Of a DNA stretch of 6,157 nucleotides, positions 1 through 6,157 are shown piece by piece. Below the pieces are notes generated by a model. It was not told the DNA's origin. It did not search any database and saw only the letters and a program-made list of their open reading frames with translations. The position numbers and the translations under genes are program-made. Positions within the stretch are counted from its first letter, which is position 1. Each line of letters begins with the position of its first letter. The stretch comes from an uncultured Lachnospiraceae bacterium (GTDB lineage: Bacteria; Bacillota; Clostridia; Lachnospirales; Lachnospiraceae): NCBI GenBank assembly GCA_902783445.1, contig CACZQX010000133.1, positions 1 through 6,157 of the forward strand. Direction: 5' to 3'.

Positions 1-2223
1 GATTTTTACGTTACGGAAGTTGAAGATGCAAGAGCACTTTTGGATGAAATCAATAAATTCATGCCTACGGAAATAATATGCAATCATGCTTTTAATGTAA
101 GCGGTGTGGATTTGTGCGATTTAAAAGAAAGACTTTCAATATGCGTTTTTTCTTTGGACGATTGGTATTTCGAAGACAAAACATGCGAAAATACCTTGAA
201 AAAACACTTTAAGATTTCGGACCTTGGCGGACTTGGTTTAAAGGATTATAAACTTGCCGTTATTGCTGCGGGCTCTGTTTTGAATTATCTTTTCGAGACT
301 CAAAAAACGGCTCTTTCCAATCTTACAATGATAACTCCTTATTCAACGGGAAAATACATGATTATTGATACGTCTACAAGACGTAATTTGGAGCTTTGCG
401 AGACATTAAGAGAAAAGCAAAAAAGAGGATCGCTATTATGGATTCTCGATAAAACCAAAACAGCAATGGGAGCGAGACTTCTCAGAACTTTCGTGGAACA
501 GCCTTTAATCAATGCTCAGGAAATCATAAAAAGACAAAAAGCAATAGAGGAAATCAACGAAGAAATAGCTGAAAGAGACGAACTAAGAGAATATTTAAAT
601 CCTATTTACGATCTTGAAAGACTTGTGGGAAAGGTTTCTTATAAATCCGCAAATCCAAGGGATTTAATAGCCTTTAAAAATTCTCTGGAGATGATTCCTC
701 ATATCAAATATATTTTATCGAGATACAATTCGGACTTACTTCTTGATATATATAACAATATGGATGAATTATCCGATTTGACAAAGCTGATAAACGACGC
801 CATTGTAGATGACCCGCCAATCAACATCAAAGAAGGCGGAATCATCAAAGAAGGCTACAACGAACAAATCGATAAGCTGAGAAAAGCCAAAACAGACGGT
901 AAAAAATGGCTTGCGGAATTGGAAGAAAAGGAACGTGAAGCTACGGGAATCAAAGGTAAAGGTTTGAAAATAACCTTTAACAAAAACTTTGGTTATTGTA
1001 TCGAAATTTCCAATACATACAGAAGCGAAGTTCCGGAAGACAGATATATAAGACGTCAAACCCTTACAAATGCCGAAAGATACGTAACCGAAGAATTGAA
1101 AAATCTTGAAGAGATTATTTTGGGCGCTGAAGACAAACTTTTTTCTTTGGAATACGACCTTTTTAACGATGTAAGAGAAAAAATAGCAGCTGAGATTATC
1201 CGTATTCAAACAACTGCCAAGATGCTTGCGGAAATAGATGTTTTTGCGTCTCTGGCATATGTTGCGGACCACAACAACTATGTAAAACCGAAAATAAACG
1301 ATAAAGGAATTATCGATATAAAAGGCGGTCGTCATCCCGTTGTGGAAAAAATGATTGATGATGGCATGTTTGTTGAAAACGATACATATCTTGATAATTC
1401 CAACAGCAGAATTTCCATCATTACGGGCCCAAATATGGCCGGCAAATCAACATATATGAGACAAACCGCTCTTATAGTATTGATGGCTCAAATCGGAAGT
1501 TTTATTCCGGCAAAATCAGCGAATATCGCTATTTGCGATAGGGTATTTACCAGAGTCGGCGCATCGGATGACCTGGCCAGCGGTCAAAGCACCTTTATGG
1601 TTGAAATGTCCGAAGTTTCAAACATTTTAAGAAACGCAACAAAAAACAGCCTTTTGATACTTGATGAAATTGGCCGCGGTACATCGACTTTTGACGGATT
1701 AAGTATTGCCTGGGCAGTTATCGAACATATTGCAAATACAAAGCTTTTGGGGGCAAAAACTCTTTTTGCGACACATTATCACGAACTTACGGAGCTTGAA
1801 GAGTCCTTAAAAGGCGTTAATAACTATTGCATCGCCGTTAAAGAAAAGGACGATAATATTATTTTCTTAAGAAAAATAGTAAAAGGCGGAGCGGACAAGA
1901 GTTATGGTATTCAGGTTGCAAAGCTTGCCGGTGTTCCAAGCGATGTTATCGAGCGCGCAAAAGAAATAGTGGAAGAACTTTCAAATGCCGATATCACATT
2001 AAAAGCCAGAAATATTGCAAGTAATTTGCCGGACGAAATAAGAAACAACGGAAGCGATTACTATGCAAACAAGCTTGAACTGGGACAAATGACATTGTTT
2101 GATACATTGAACGATGATGATATTATTAACGATATAAAAGAATTGGATCTCGGACGTTTAACTCCGATTGATGCTTTGAACGTTCTTTATAAATTACAAA
2201 ATAAAATTAACAATCGTATTTAA
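1..2223 (+). CDS. mutS: DNA mismatch repair protein MutS, 5'-truncated by the window edge
   Basis: MutS is the ATP-driven sliding clamp that binds base mismatches and small loops and recruits MutL. The frame is open from base 1 and gives 740 codons to the TAA at 2221-2223. Family members run about 850-900 residues, so roughly 130-150 are missing, including the Phe-x-Glu mismatch wedge. In window codons: end of domain I and connector (about 1-115), core/lever with STRRNLEL near 124, clamp domain near 280-370 (QTLTNAERY from 353), then the ABC ATPase. The ATPase shows Walker A GPNMAGKST (476-484), signature SGQSTFMVEM (527-536), Walker B LLILDEIGRGTSTFDG (551-566) and the ATHYHEL switch (590-596). 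The tail has QMTLF (696-700), a good beta-clamp-binding motif, and ends with the usual LTPIDALNVLYKL-type segment. The TTG at 40 is internal, not a start. No frameshift or lost catalytic residue is visible. Confidence 0.98.
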   Translation, partial: DFYVTEVEDARALLDEINKFMPTEIICNHAFNVSGVDLCDLKERLSICVFSLDDWYFEDKTCENTLKKHFKISDLGGLGLKDYKLAVIAAGSVLNYLFETQKTALSNLTMITPYSTGKYMIIDTSTRRNLELCETLREKQKRGSLLWILDKTKTAMGARLLRTFVEQPLINAQEIIKRQKAIEEINEEIAERDELREYLNPIYDLERLVGKVSYKSANPRDLIAFKNSLEMIPHIKYILSRYNSDLLLDIYNNMDELSDLTKLINDAIVDDPPINIKEGGIIKEGYNEQIDKLRKAKTDGKKWLAELEEKEREATGIKGKGLKITFNKNFGYCIEISNTYRSEVPEDRYIRRQTLTNAERYVTEELKNLEEIILGAEDKLFSLEYDLFNDVREKIAAEIIRIQTTAKMLAEIDVFASLAYVADHNNYVKPKINDKGIIDIKGGRHPVVEKMIDDGMFVENDTYLDNSNSRISIITGPNMAGKSTYMRQTALIVLMAQIGSFIPAKSANIAICDRVFTRVGASDDLASGQSTFMVEMSEVSNILRNATKNSLLILDEIGRGTSTFDGLSIAWAVIEHIANTKLLGAKTLFATHYHELTELEESLKGVNNYCIAVKEKDDNIIFLRKIVKGGADKSYGIQVAKLAGVPSDVIERAKEIVEELSNADITLKARNIASNLPDEIRNNGSDYYANKLELGQMTLFDTLNDDDIINDIKELDLGRLTPIDALNVLYKLQNKINNRI

Positions 2224-2229
2224 GATTTG

Positions 2230-2252
2230 TTTACATAATAATATTATGTAAA
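2230..2252. repeat. perfect 23-nt palindrome between mutS and mutL (possible operator or hairpin)
   Basis: The left arm TTTACATAATA is followed by a single central A at 2241 and then its exact reverse complement TATTATGTAAA. All 11 base pairs match. It begins six bases after the mutS stop and lies 36 bases upstream of the mutL ATG. As RNA it could fold to a 10-bp, A/U-rich stem with a 3-nt loop, which is weak and is not followed directly by a U-run. As DNA its symmetry and length fit the site of a dimeric regulator. I do not recognise it as a known operator consensus (Fur/PerR, LexA, CodY, TnrA/GlnR and Rex sites all look different). Confidence 0.6.
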
Positions 2253-2260
2253 TCATTACT

Positions 2261-2269
2261 TGTTATTAT
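2261..2269 (+). promoter_or_regulatory. candidate extended -10 promoter for mutL
   Basis: TGTTATTAT contains the TGn extension followed by TATTAT, a 5/6 match to the sigma-A -10 hexamer. No recognisable -35 hexamer lies 15-19 bases upstream, which extended -10 promoters can tolerate. Transcription would begin near A2276, giving a 13-nt leader that just includes the mutL ribosome binding site. The upstream palindrome would then be centred near -35. In such A+T-rich DNA a match of this quality can arise by chance. Confidence 0.3.
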
Positions 2270-2277
2270 CTTTTTAT

Positions 2278-2284
2278 GGGGAAG
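2278..2284 (+). promoter_or_regulatory. ribosome binding site of mutL
   Basis: GGGGAAG lies 4 bases before the ATG at 2289 (6 bases if the core is GGGGA). It is purine-rich and G-rich in A+T-rich surroundings, and it supports this start, which also gives the conserved MutL N-terminus. Confidence 0.65.
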
Positions 2285-2288
2285 CAAA

Positions 2289-4187
2289 ATGCCTATTATT
2301 AAACTATTGGACAAAGAAACAATAAACAAAATAGCTGCCGGTGAAGTTGTTGACAGACCTTCATCAATTGTTAAAGAGCTTTTGGAAAACTCTATCGATG
2401 CGGGAGCAACAGCGATTTCCGTTGAAATAAAAGGCGGCGGCATTGACATGATCAGAATCAGCGACAATGGTAAAGGCATAGATAAAGATGATATTTCCAC
2501 CGCTTTCAAGCGCCATGCAACCAGCAAAATAAGCGATGCGTCGGATCTTGCCAAATTATCTTCTTTGGGTTTTAGAGGTGAGGCATTATCCAGTATTTCC
2601 GCCGTTTCGCAGGTTGAATTGATTACAAAAACCCAGGATTCTCCTATGGGATGCAGATTTTTAATTAACGGTGGCGAAGAAGAGGACATAGAAGAAATTG
2701 GAGTACCGGATGGCACAACATTTATTGTGCGTAATGTTTTTTACAATACTCCGGCAAGAAAAAAGTTCTTGAAAAGTCAGCCCACCGAAGCGGGATATAT
2801 TGCTGAAATTGTCGAAAAGTTGTCTCTTTCTCATCCGGAGATTTCTTTTAAATTCATAAACAACGGACAAACAAAAATATATACATCGGGTTCCGATAAA
2901 TTAAAAGATGTAATTTATGCCATTTACGGCAAAGAAACCTCTTCCAATCTTTTGGATGTTTCGGAGTATAACGAAGATATTAAAGTTAGCGGTTATGTGG
3001 CAAAACCGGTGGTTTCTCGCGGAAACAGAAGTTTTGAAAACTATTTTATCAACGGAAGATATATTAAAAACAATATAGTTTCAAAAGCAATCGAAGATGC
3101 TTATAAGCCTTATATAATGCAACACAAATATCCGTTTTGCGTTTTGCACATAGCTGTTTCCAATGAATTTGTGGATGTTAATGTTCATCCTTCAAAAATG
3201 GAAATTCGTTTTGAAAATTCGGATGAGGTTTACGAACTGATTTTTGAAGCCGTAAGCAATGCCCTTAAAGGAAAAGAATTTATTGTAGATGCGGCATCCG
3301 AAGATTCATCAAAAGAAGAAATCAAAAAAATATTAAAAGAAAAAAGTATTCCCGAGCCCTTTGAAAGCAAAAGACTTAATGAAAGCGGCAAGATTTATGA
3401 TTTTGACAAAGACCGGGAAAACGAGACCGTAAGTTTTATTTACAATGATGATGATTATCAAAATCAAAAATCGGAAGAAAAGAACTATTCGGAAACTGAA
3501 AATAAGATATCTTTAAAAAGTAAAGAGCCGCTTGTTGAAGAAAAATCGGAAGATAAGGAATATAAACAAGAAAGCCTGTTTAATGATGAGTTTTTAAGCG
3601 AAAAAGCTCGTGACAGACATAAGCTTATCGGCCAGGTTTTCGACACTTATTGGATTGTTGAATACAAAGACAAAATGTATATAATGGATCAACATGCCGC
3701 TCATGAAAAAGTTTTGTATGAAAGGCTTTTGAAAAAATTAGAAGAGTCGCAAGTTTATTCGCAACAGATATCTCCTTCCATAATAGTTTCTTTGACTGCT
3801 GCGGAAGAAGACAGTGTAAATAAATACATTGAAGATTTTAAAAAGCTTGGATTTGAAATAGATTCCTTTGGCGGAAACGACTATGCAATCAGCGCAATTC
3901 CCGCCGGAATGGATTCTTTGGAAAGCAAAGACTTGTTTTTGGAGATAATTGACGAAATCGTAAATGAAGTTAAATTGAGCAAAACGGATAGTATTCTTCA
4001 TAAACTCGCAAGTGCGGCTTGCAAAGCTGCCGTTAAAGGTAACACAAGACTTTCGAATGCGGAAGTAAATGCGCTTATTGATGATTTGTTAAGCCTTGAC
4101 AATCCTTATCATTGCCCACACGGCAGACCGACACTTATATCTTTTTCCAAATACGAACTCGAAAAGAAATTTAAAAGAATTGTTTAA
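2289..4187 (+). CDS. mutL: DNA mismatch repair protein MutL, endonuclease type
   Basis: MutL couples mismatch recognition by MutS to strand incision and excision. The 632-residue product is a normal full length. The N-terminal GHKL ATPase shows E30 and N34 in KELLENSIDAGAT, DNGKGI (59-64), TSKI (78-81) and GFRGEAL (94-100), then FYNTPARKKF and the DVNVHPSKMEIRF segment. Residues about 335-440 form a charged E/K/D/S-rich linker containing QESLF (427-431). The C-terminal dimerisation/nuclease domain has DQHAAHEKVLYE (467-478), an exact match to DQHA-x2-E-x4-E, plus C578 in ACKAAVK and C609/H611 in CPHGRP, the usual metal-binding set. In family terms this is a nicking MutL as in Bacillus, unlike the nuclease-less enzyme of MutH-using enterobacteria. 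The gene follows mutS by 65 bp and precedes miaA by 2 bp, so cotranscription is likely. Confidence 0.98.
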   Translation: MPIIKLLDKETINKIAAGEVVDRPSSIVKELLENSIDAGATAISVEIKGGGIDMIRISDNGKGIDKDDISTAFKRHATSKISDASDLAKLSSLGFRGEALSSISAVSQVELITKTQDSPMGCRFLINGGEEEDIEEIGVPDGTTFIVRNVFYNTPARKKFLKSQPTEAGYIAEIVEKLSLSHPEISFKFINNGQTKIYTSGSDKLKDVIYAIYGKETSSNLLDVSEYNEDIKVSGYVAKPVVSRGNRSFENYFINGRYIKNNIVSKAIEDAYKPYIMQHKYPFCVLHIAVSNEFVDVNVHPSKMEIRFENSDEVYELIFEAVSNALKGKEFIVDAASEDSSKEEIKKILKEKSIPEPFESKRLNESGKIYDFDKDRENETVSFIYNDDDYQNQKSEEKNYSETENKISLKSKEPLVEEKSEDKEYKQESLFNDEFLSEKARDRHKLIGQVFDTYWIVEYKDKMYIMDQHAAHEKVLYERLLKKLEESQVYSQQISPSIIVSLTAAEEDSVNKYIEDFKKLGFEIDSFGGNDYAISAIPAGMDSLESKDLFLEIIDEIVNEVKLSKTDSILHKLASAACKAAVKGNTRLSNAEVNALIDDLLSLDNPYHCPHGRPTLISFSKYELEKKFKRIV

Positions 4188-4189
4188 TT

Positions 4190-5134
4190 ATGAAAAAAAC
4201 TTTAGTTATAATTTCAGGACCGACGGCTGTCGGAAAAACAGATATATCCATTAATCTTGCAAAAAAAATCAATGGCGAGATTATAAGTGCCGATTCCATT
4301 CAGGTTTACAAAAAAATGGACATCGGTTCAGCTAAAATAAGGCCTGAAGAAATGCAGGGTGTGACTCATTATATGATTGATGAGTTAGAGCCGGATGAAG
4401 ATTTCAATGTTTATAAATTCAAAGAATTGGCCTTAAAATATCTGGATGTAATTTATTCAAAAGGAAAAATTCCAATCGTCGTGGGAGGCACCGGATTTTA
4501 TGTTCAGGCGCTTCTTTATGATGTTGATTTTGCCGAAAACGAAGAAAATACAGACATACGAGAAGAACTTTATAACTTGGCCGAAGAAAAGGGTGTATCA
4601 TTTCTTCATAAAATCTTGGAAGAAATAGATCCGGAGTCGGCCTCACAAATTCACGAAAATAATATAAAACGCGTTGCAAGAGCCATAGAATATTACAAGC
4701 AAACGGGCTGTAAAATCTCCGAACACAACAAAGAGCAGCATCTTAAAGACAGTCCTTATAACTTTGCTTATTTTGTATTAAACAGAAAGCGAGAAGAACT
4801 CTATAATCGAATTAACAAAAGAGTTGACATTATGCATAACAAGGGTATAATTGATGAAGTTGCAAATCTGAAATCATTGGGATATTCAAGAAATTTGACC
4901 TCTATGCAAGGAATCGGCTATAAGGAAATATATGCCTTTTTGGATGGCGAATGCAGCGAGGATGAAGCATTTGATAAAATCAAGCAAAACACCAGACATT
5001 TTGCCAAAAGACAGCTTACATGGTTTAGACGCGAAAAATGCGTTGAAATGCTTGAATATGAAGAATTTTCAAATGATTCAAATCTTCTTCTTGATGAAAT
5101 GATTAAAAGATTAAAAAACAAAAACATAATATAA
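4190..5134 (+). CDS. miaA: tRNA dimethylallyltransferase MiaA
   Basis: MiaA transfers a dimethylallyl group from DMAPP to N6 of A37 in tRNAs reading UNN codons, the first step towards i6A/ms2i6A, and acts in the cytoplasm. The 314-residue length is typical. Visible motifs are the P-loop SGPTAVGKT (9-17), DSIQVY (35-40, catalytic Asp at 35) followed by MDIGSAK, GGTGFY (99-104), NIKRVARAIE, MQGIGYKE (239-246) and RQLTWFRR (274-281). The ATG lies two bases after the mutL stop. There is no G-rich Shine-Dalgarno upstream, only A-rich sequence with AAAAGAA about ten bases away, so translational coupling to mutL is likely (inference). The mutL-miaA order is common in bacteria. Codons 197-221 also contain promoter-like sequences annotated separately. 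The early coding sequence has an A7 tract at 4193-4199 and an A8 tract at 4261-4268. No damage is seen. Confidence 0.98.
   Translation: MKKTLVIISGPTAVGKTDISINLAKKINGEIISADSIQVYKKMDIGSAKIRPEEMQGVTHYMIDELEPDEDFNVYKFKELALKYLDVIYSKGKIPIVVGGTGFYVQALLYDVDFAENEENTDIREELYNLAEEKGVSFLHKILEEIDPESASQIHENNIKRVARAIEYYKQTGCKISEHNKEQHLKDSPYNFAYFVLNRKREELYNRINKRVDIMHNKGIIDEVANLKSLGYSRNLTSMQGIGYKEIYAFLDGECSEDEAFDKIKQNTRHFAKRQLTWFRREKCVEMLEYEEFSNDSNLLLDEMIKRLKNKNII
4779..4807 (+). promoter_or_regulatory. weaker candidate promoter inside miaA
   Basis: TAAACA (4/6 match to the -35 hexamer) is followed after 17 bases by a perfect TATAAT at 4802-4807. It sits just upstream of the stronger candidate at 4824-4851, in the same orientation. 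It lies within coding sequence and may be coincidental. Confidence 0.25.
4824..4851 (+). promoter_or_regulatory. consensus sigma-A-like promoter inside miaA
   Basis: TTGACA at 4824-4829 and TATAAT at 4846-4851 are both perfect consensus hexamers separated by 16 bases, close to the ideal 17. Transcription would begin near 4857-4858, giving a leader of about 295 bases before the PLP-enzyme gene at 5153. The sequence also encodes part of MiaA (around RVDIMHNKGIID), where several residues are conserved, so protein constraint could explain part of the match. In E. coli, promoters inside miaA drive the downstream hfq, so an internal miaA promoter has precedent. Confidence 0.45.
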
Positions 5135-5139
5135 AGAAC

Positions 5140-5146
5140 AGGAAGG
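5140..5146 (+). promoter_or_regulatory. ribosome binding site of the PLP-enzyme gene
   Basis: AGGAAGG lies 6 bases before the ATG at 5153. It is the best Shine-Dalgarno match at any start in this window and fixes the start of a gene that has no in-window stop codon. Confidence 0.8.
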
Positions 5147-5152
5147 CATAAA

Positions 5153-6157
5153 ATGTATAAAGAATTCGGTATCGATGATAAAGTTTTAAACTTTTGCAAT
5201 AAAGTGGAAAAAGACCTAAAAGAACGTTTTGAAGAATTCGACGCAATTGCCGAAATCAACCAACTTAAGGTTTTAAAAGCATTTCAGGATAATAAAGTAA
5301 GTGATGTTCATTTTAATCCATCAACGGGTTACGGTTACAACGATCTCGGTCGTGAAACATTGGAAAAAGTATATGCATCTGTTTTTCATACGGAAGATGC
5401 TCTTGTAAGACCACAAATCGTATGCGGTACACATGCGCTTGCTCTTGCATTGTCATCCAATTTGAGACCGGGAGATGAATTGATAAGCGTCAGTGGAAAA
5501 CCGTATGATACATTGGAACAGGTTATAGGTATCGTACCTGCAAAAGGATCTTTGGCAGAGTACGGAATCAGCTATAAGCAGGTTGAATTACAGGAAGACG
5601 GAAGTTTTGATTTTGACGCTATTAAGGCAGCCATAACTCCTAAAACAAAAATGTGTGCAATTCAGCGTTCAAAAGGTTATTTGACTCGTCCTACGCTTTC
5701 ACCGGAAGAAATCGGTCGTGTTATCAAATTCATCAAAGAAATCCGTTCGGATATTATTGTAATGGTAGACAACTGCTACGGAGAATTCGTATGCGAAAAA
5801 GAGCCTTCGGATTTCGGTGCCGATATGGTTGTGGGTTCTCTTATTAAAAATCCGGGCGGCGGTCTTGCTCCGATCGGCGGATATATTTGCGGCACAAAAG
5901 ATTGTGTTGAAAATGCCGCATATCGTCTTACAACACCGGGTTTGGGAAAAGAAGTAGGCGCTTCTTTGGGTGTAACGCAAAGCTTGTTCCAAGGCTTTTT
6001 CATGGCTCCAACAGTTACCGCAAGTGCCGTTAAAGGTGCGGTTTTTGCAGCTGCAATATACGAAAAACTTGGCTTTAAAGTTGTTCCCGATTCAAAAGAG
6101 CCGAGATATGACATTATTCAATCGGTTGAATTCGGTGAAAAACAGCATATTATTGAA
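5153..6157 (+). CDS. ynbB: methionine gamma-lyase family PLP-dependent protein (YnbB-like), 3'-truncated by the window edge
   Basis: The frame is open for 335 codons from the ATG to the last base. Family members have about 410-425 residues, so some 80-90 are off the window. It resembles the Bacillus YnbB family, often labelled methionine gamma-lyase family or 'aluminum resistance protein'; its true substrate is not established. It has the fold-type I aminotransferase-like layout: GYGYNDLGRETLEKVYA, then DALVRPQIVCGTHALALAL (GTHAL 92-96), RPGDEL, GKPYDT, QRSKGY, VDNCYGEF with D206 as the likely cofactor-contacting Asp, SLIKNPGGG with K232 as the likely Schiff-base lysine, GGYICG, and GKEVGASLGV leading to the C-terminal domain. 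No signal peptide or membrane segment is seen, so it should be cytosolic. It starts 18 bp after miaA behind a strong ribosome binding site and may also be read from promoters inside miaA. Carbon-sulfur lyase activity is an inference from the family name. Confidence 0.93.
   Translation, partial: MYKEFGIDDKVLNFCNKVEKDLKERFEEFDAIAEINQLKVLKAFQDNKVSDVHFNPSTGYGYNDLGRETLEKVYASVFHTEDALVRPQIVCGTHALALALSSNLRPGDELISVSGKPYDTLEQVIGIVPAKGSLAEYGISYKQVELQEDGSFDFDAIKAAITPKTKMCAIQRSKGYLTRPTLSPEEIGRVIKFIKEIRSDIIVMVDNCYGEFVCEKEPSDFGADMVVGSLIKNPGGGLAPIGGYICGTKDCVENAAYRLTTPGLGKEVGASLGVTQSLFQGFFMAPTVTASAVKGAVFAAAIYEKLGFKVVPDSKEPRYDIIQSVEFGEKQHIIE

Noticed and set aside
40..42. TTG as a start codon for mutS
   Set aside because: The frame is open through base 1, and the upstream codons (DFYVTEVEDARAL) match MutS domain I, so the gene starts before the window.
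826..855. 12-bp direct repeat ATCAAAGAAGGC with an 18-bp period in mutS
   Set aside because: It encodes the NIKEGGIIKEGY segment, which is normal for clostridial-type MutS, so it reflects protein sequence rather than a DNA element.
769..1335. Minus-strand open frame of 188 codons inside mutS
   Set aside because: It is antisense to the conserved MutS clamp region, is Phe/Tyr/Val-rich as expected from a reverse reading, and shows no recognisable domain.
2230..2275. Palindrome as a rho-independent terminator of mutS
   Set aside because: The stem is almost all A/U, and the next bases are TCATTACTTG rather than a U-run; the first T5 comes 18 bases later.
2231..2716. Minus-strand open frame of 161 codons over the mutL start
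   Set aside because: It is the reverse reading of the highly conserved GHKL domain, with low-complexity Ser/Leu/Ile composition and no recognisable family.
3658..3685. TTGAAT-16 bp-TATAAT inside mutL
   Set aside because: The -35 is only a 4/6 match, the site lies over the conserved nuclease motif region, and no gene start is nearby.
4096..4101. Perfect TTGACA near the end of mutL as a miaA promoter
   Set aside because: No acceptable -10 hexamer lies 15-19 bases downstream.
4207..4212. TATAAT at the beginning of miaA
   Set aside because: There is no matching -35 hexamer, and the bases encode the conserved beta-strand before the P-loop.
5653..6114. Several overlapping open frames on both strands within the PLP-enzyme gene
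   Set aside because: They are shadows of the 335-codon open frame from 5153, which carries clear family motifs and a strong ribosome binding site.

Overview
This window carries part of a conserved bacterial housekeeping gene cluster: mutS (5' end missing), mutL, miaA and a PLP-dependent 'methionine gamma-lyase family' gene (3' end missing). All four genes are on the + strand. The DNA is clearly A+T-rich. The protein motifs, the gene order and the endonuclease-type MutL point to a Gram-positive, low-GC organism, most likely a member of the Clostridia. The MutS core region looks like Lachnospiraceae or related families, but that placement is from memory of family sequences and not from a search.

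Layout: 1-2223 is the C-terminal ~740 codons of MutS. A 65-bp gap, 2224-2288, follows and is the only sizeable non-coding DNA in the window. It holds a perfect 23-nt palindrome directly after the mutS stop, an extended -10-like element and the mutL ribosome binding site. mutL (2289-4187) is complete, and miaA (4190-5134) starts two bases after it. An 18-bp gap with a good ribosome binding site leads to the PLP-enzyme gene, open from 5153 to the end of the window. No stretch over 300 bases lacks a gene. No tRNA, rRNA, mobile element or CRISPR array was seen.

Functionally, MutS recognises mismatches and MutL is the matchmaker. This MutL carries the metal-dependent nicking motif DQHA-x2-E-x4-E, so the system should be of the MutH-independent kind. 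MiaA prenylates A37 of tRNAs that read U-starting codons. The last gene encodes a fold-type I PLP enzyme whose physiological substrate is not settled. The genes probably form one transcript, with possible extra promoters in front of mutL and inside miaA. hfq, often found just after miaA, is absent from that position.

I see no new biological system here. The points most worth checking are the mutS-mutL palindrome, a consensus-perfect sigma-A-like promoter inside miaA, and a candidate beta-clamp motif in the MutL linker.
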